The notes under the pieces were generated by a model. That model was given only the letters and a program-made list of their open reading frames with translations. It was not told where the DNA came from and made no database searches. Below, piece after piece: positions 7,560-8,091 of a stretch of DNA of 8,091 nucleotides. The DNA is taken from contig JABIQT010000913.1 in assembly GCA_018667995.1 (NCBI GenBank), forward strand, positions 1-8,091, in the 5' to 3' direction. The first letter of the stretch is position 1. Each line of letters starts with the position of its first letter. This DNA comes from Candidatus Latescibacterota bacterium. GTDB lineage: Bacteria > JAAXHH01 > JABIQT01. The position numbers were made by a program, and so were the translations under genes.

Positions 7560-7593
7560 CTACTGCGATCGAAAGCCAGCTCGTAGGGAACAA

Positions 7594-8091
7594 CTATACT
7601 TTATCATCGTTCAAGCCAAGCCGCTCAATGGCACGTTCAAGGTGCTCGGACATCAGGTCAGGCGGTGTAAGTGGTGAGGATACATCGTCGTAAGGTGTGA
7701 CCGAATTGGTATCGGGATCCCAGTGTACACTTCCATATTCTGCCGGCCGCCCGGTGCCGGACATATGATGGTAGAGTGCATCTCCTTTGTTGTAGTGCCA
7801 GAACTCGCCTGGATAGTGTAGAAATCCGTGACGCTCCATCACCGACGTGATGGACTTACGATTATCCCGCTCCTCAGCACTTACGAAAGGCGAATCCATG
7901 GGTGTATACTCACTCATTTCCAGATAGGACTTGCCACGCGACACCTCGGTACCGTCATCCAGACGGAATACCGATATGTCCACTGCTGCAGCCATAGTAT
8001 GGGTGCCCGTATTGGGATAGTTGGCGACCAGGCAGGTGGCGCGGCGTTTAAGAAGATCGATAGTGGGCCTCTGTCCCCCGCTTTCCCACCA
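7594..8091 (-). CDS. VanX-like D-alanyl-D-alanine dipeptidase (M15D), 5' end missing
   Basis: The frame is open to the right edge, so the visible 165 residues are the C-terminal part of a family of about 200-250. An internal ATG at 7993-7995 is not the start: it cuts through the zinc-binding motif. Reading from 8091, GTHTMAAAVD matches the SxHxxGxAxD motif, keeping the His and Asp ligands. DGTEVSRGKSYLEMSE and SITSVMERHGFLHYPGEFWHY follow in the order of VanX relatives; EFWHY supplies the catalytic Glu and third zinc ligand His. Such enzymes split D-Ala-D-Ala or similar dipeptides. The usual glycine of the first motif is Ala and the common Arg before it is Met. The tail after the catalytic motif (about 55 residues, ending LGLNDDKV) is longer than the minimal VanX. 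The gene ends 34 bases before the lyase frame, which suggests one transcript. The family is sure; the substrate may be a general dipeptide rather than a cell-wall one. Confidence 0.85.
   Translation of the reverse strand, partial: WWESGGQRPTIDLLKRRATCLVANYPNTGTHTMAAAVDISVFRLDDGTEVSRGKSYLEMSEYTPMDSPFVSAEERDNRKSITSVMERHGFLHYPGEFWHYNKGDALYHHMSGTGRPAEYGSVHWDPDTNSVTPYDDVSSPLTPPDLMSEHLERAIERLGLNDDKV

Noticed and set aside
7378-7593. Open frame that might supply a missing signal peptide for the lyase through a frameshift
   Set aside because: Its start is a TTG without a ribosome site, the hydrophobic stretch is short and interrupted by acidic residues, and the rest is Arg/Ser-rich without resemblance to lyase N-termini.
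1-8091. CRISPR array, insertion sequence, tRNA, rRNA or riboswitch
   Set aside because: I saw no regularly spaced repeats, no transposase motifs or terminal inverted repeats, no cloverleaf and no conserved riboswitch core on either strand.

Overview
Every gene I can support lies on the minus strand, so transcription runs from the right edge to the left. The base composition is moderate, with no strong AT or GC bias. The families present (heparinase II/III-like lyase, Asp-box sialidase-like propeller, KY-type secreted transglutaminase, M15D dipeptidase, lipoprotein) suggest an environmental Gram-negative heterotroph that feeds on complex glycans and peptides, perhaps of the Bacteroidota/Balneolota/Rhodothermota or Gemmatimonadota sort. 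This is a soft inference: the window holds no rRNA, tRNA or housekeeping marker.

Layout in order of transcription. (1) 8091-7594: the C-terminal part of a VanX-like D-Ala-D-Ala dipeptidase (M15D), cut by the window edge. (2) 7559-4668: a 963-codon heparinase II/III-family protein with a zinc-knuckle-like pair of Cys-x2-Cys motifs. (3) 4671-4372: what looks like the remains of a GH43/GH32-type five-bladed-propeller glycosidase. A 49-codon piece starts in a 4-base ATGA overlap with the lyase stop, followed by a TAG and then a clear C-terminal glycosidase signature in the same frame. (4) 4335-3553: a 260-aa protein whose N-terminal half looks like an ADP-ribosyltransferase/RNA 2'-phosphotransferase (ART) fold. 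(5) A 308-base gap holding an 18-base near-palindrome. (6) 3244-1952: a secreted transglutaminase-like (kyphoscoliosis-peptidase type) protein with an intact Cys-His-Asp triad. (7) 1801-563: a sialidase-like propeller with three Asp boxes. (8) A 346-base gap. (9) 216-1: the start of a lipoprotein, using a TTG start and running off the left edge.

The lyase, the decayed glycosidase and possibly the sialidase-like protein make sense together as an acidic-polysaccharide degradation locus. The dipeptidase and transglutaminase-like protein act on peptide or isopeptide bonds and could handle cell-wall or proteinaceous material, but nothing in the sequence ties them to the same substrate. Small spacings (4-base overlap, 34 and 36 bases) suggest that dipeptidase, lyase, glycosidase remnant and ART-like gene form one operon. 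The two larger gaps suggest separate promoters for the transglutaminase and the lipoprotein.

The most noteworthy items are the decayed glycosidase between lyase and ART-like gene, the ART-like protein itself, and the non-ATG lipoprotein at the left edge. I do not see a CRISPR array, a mobile element, an RNA gene or a clearly new multi-gene system.
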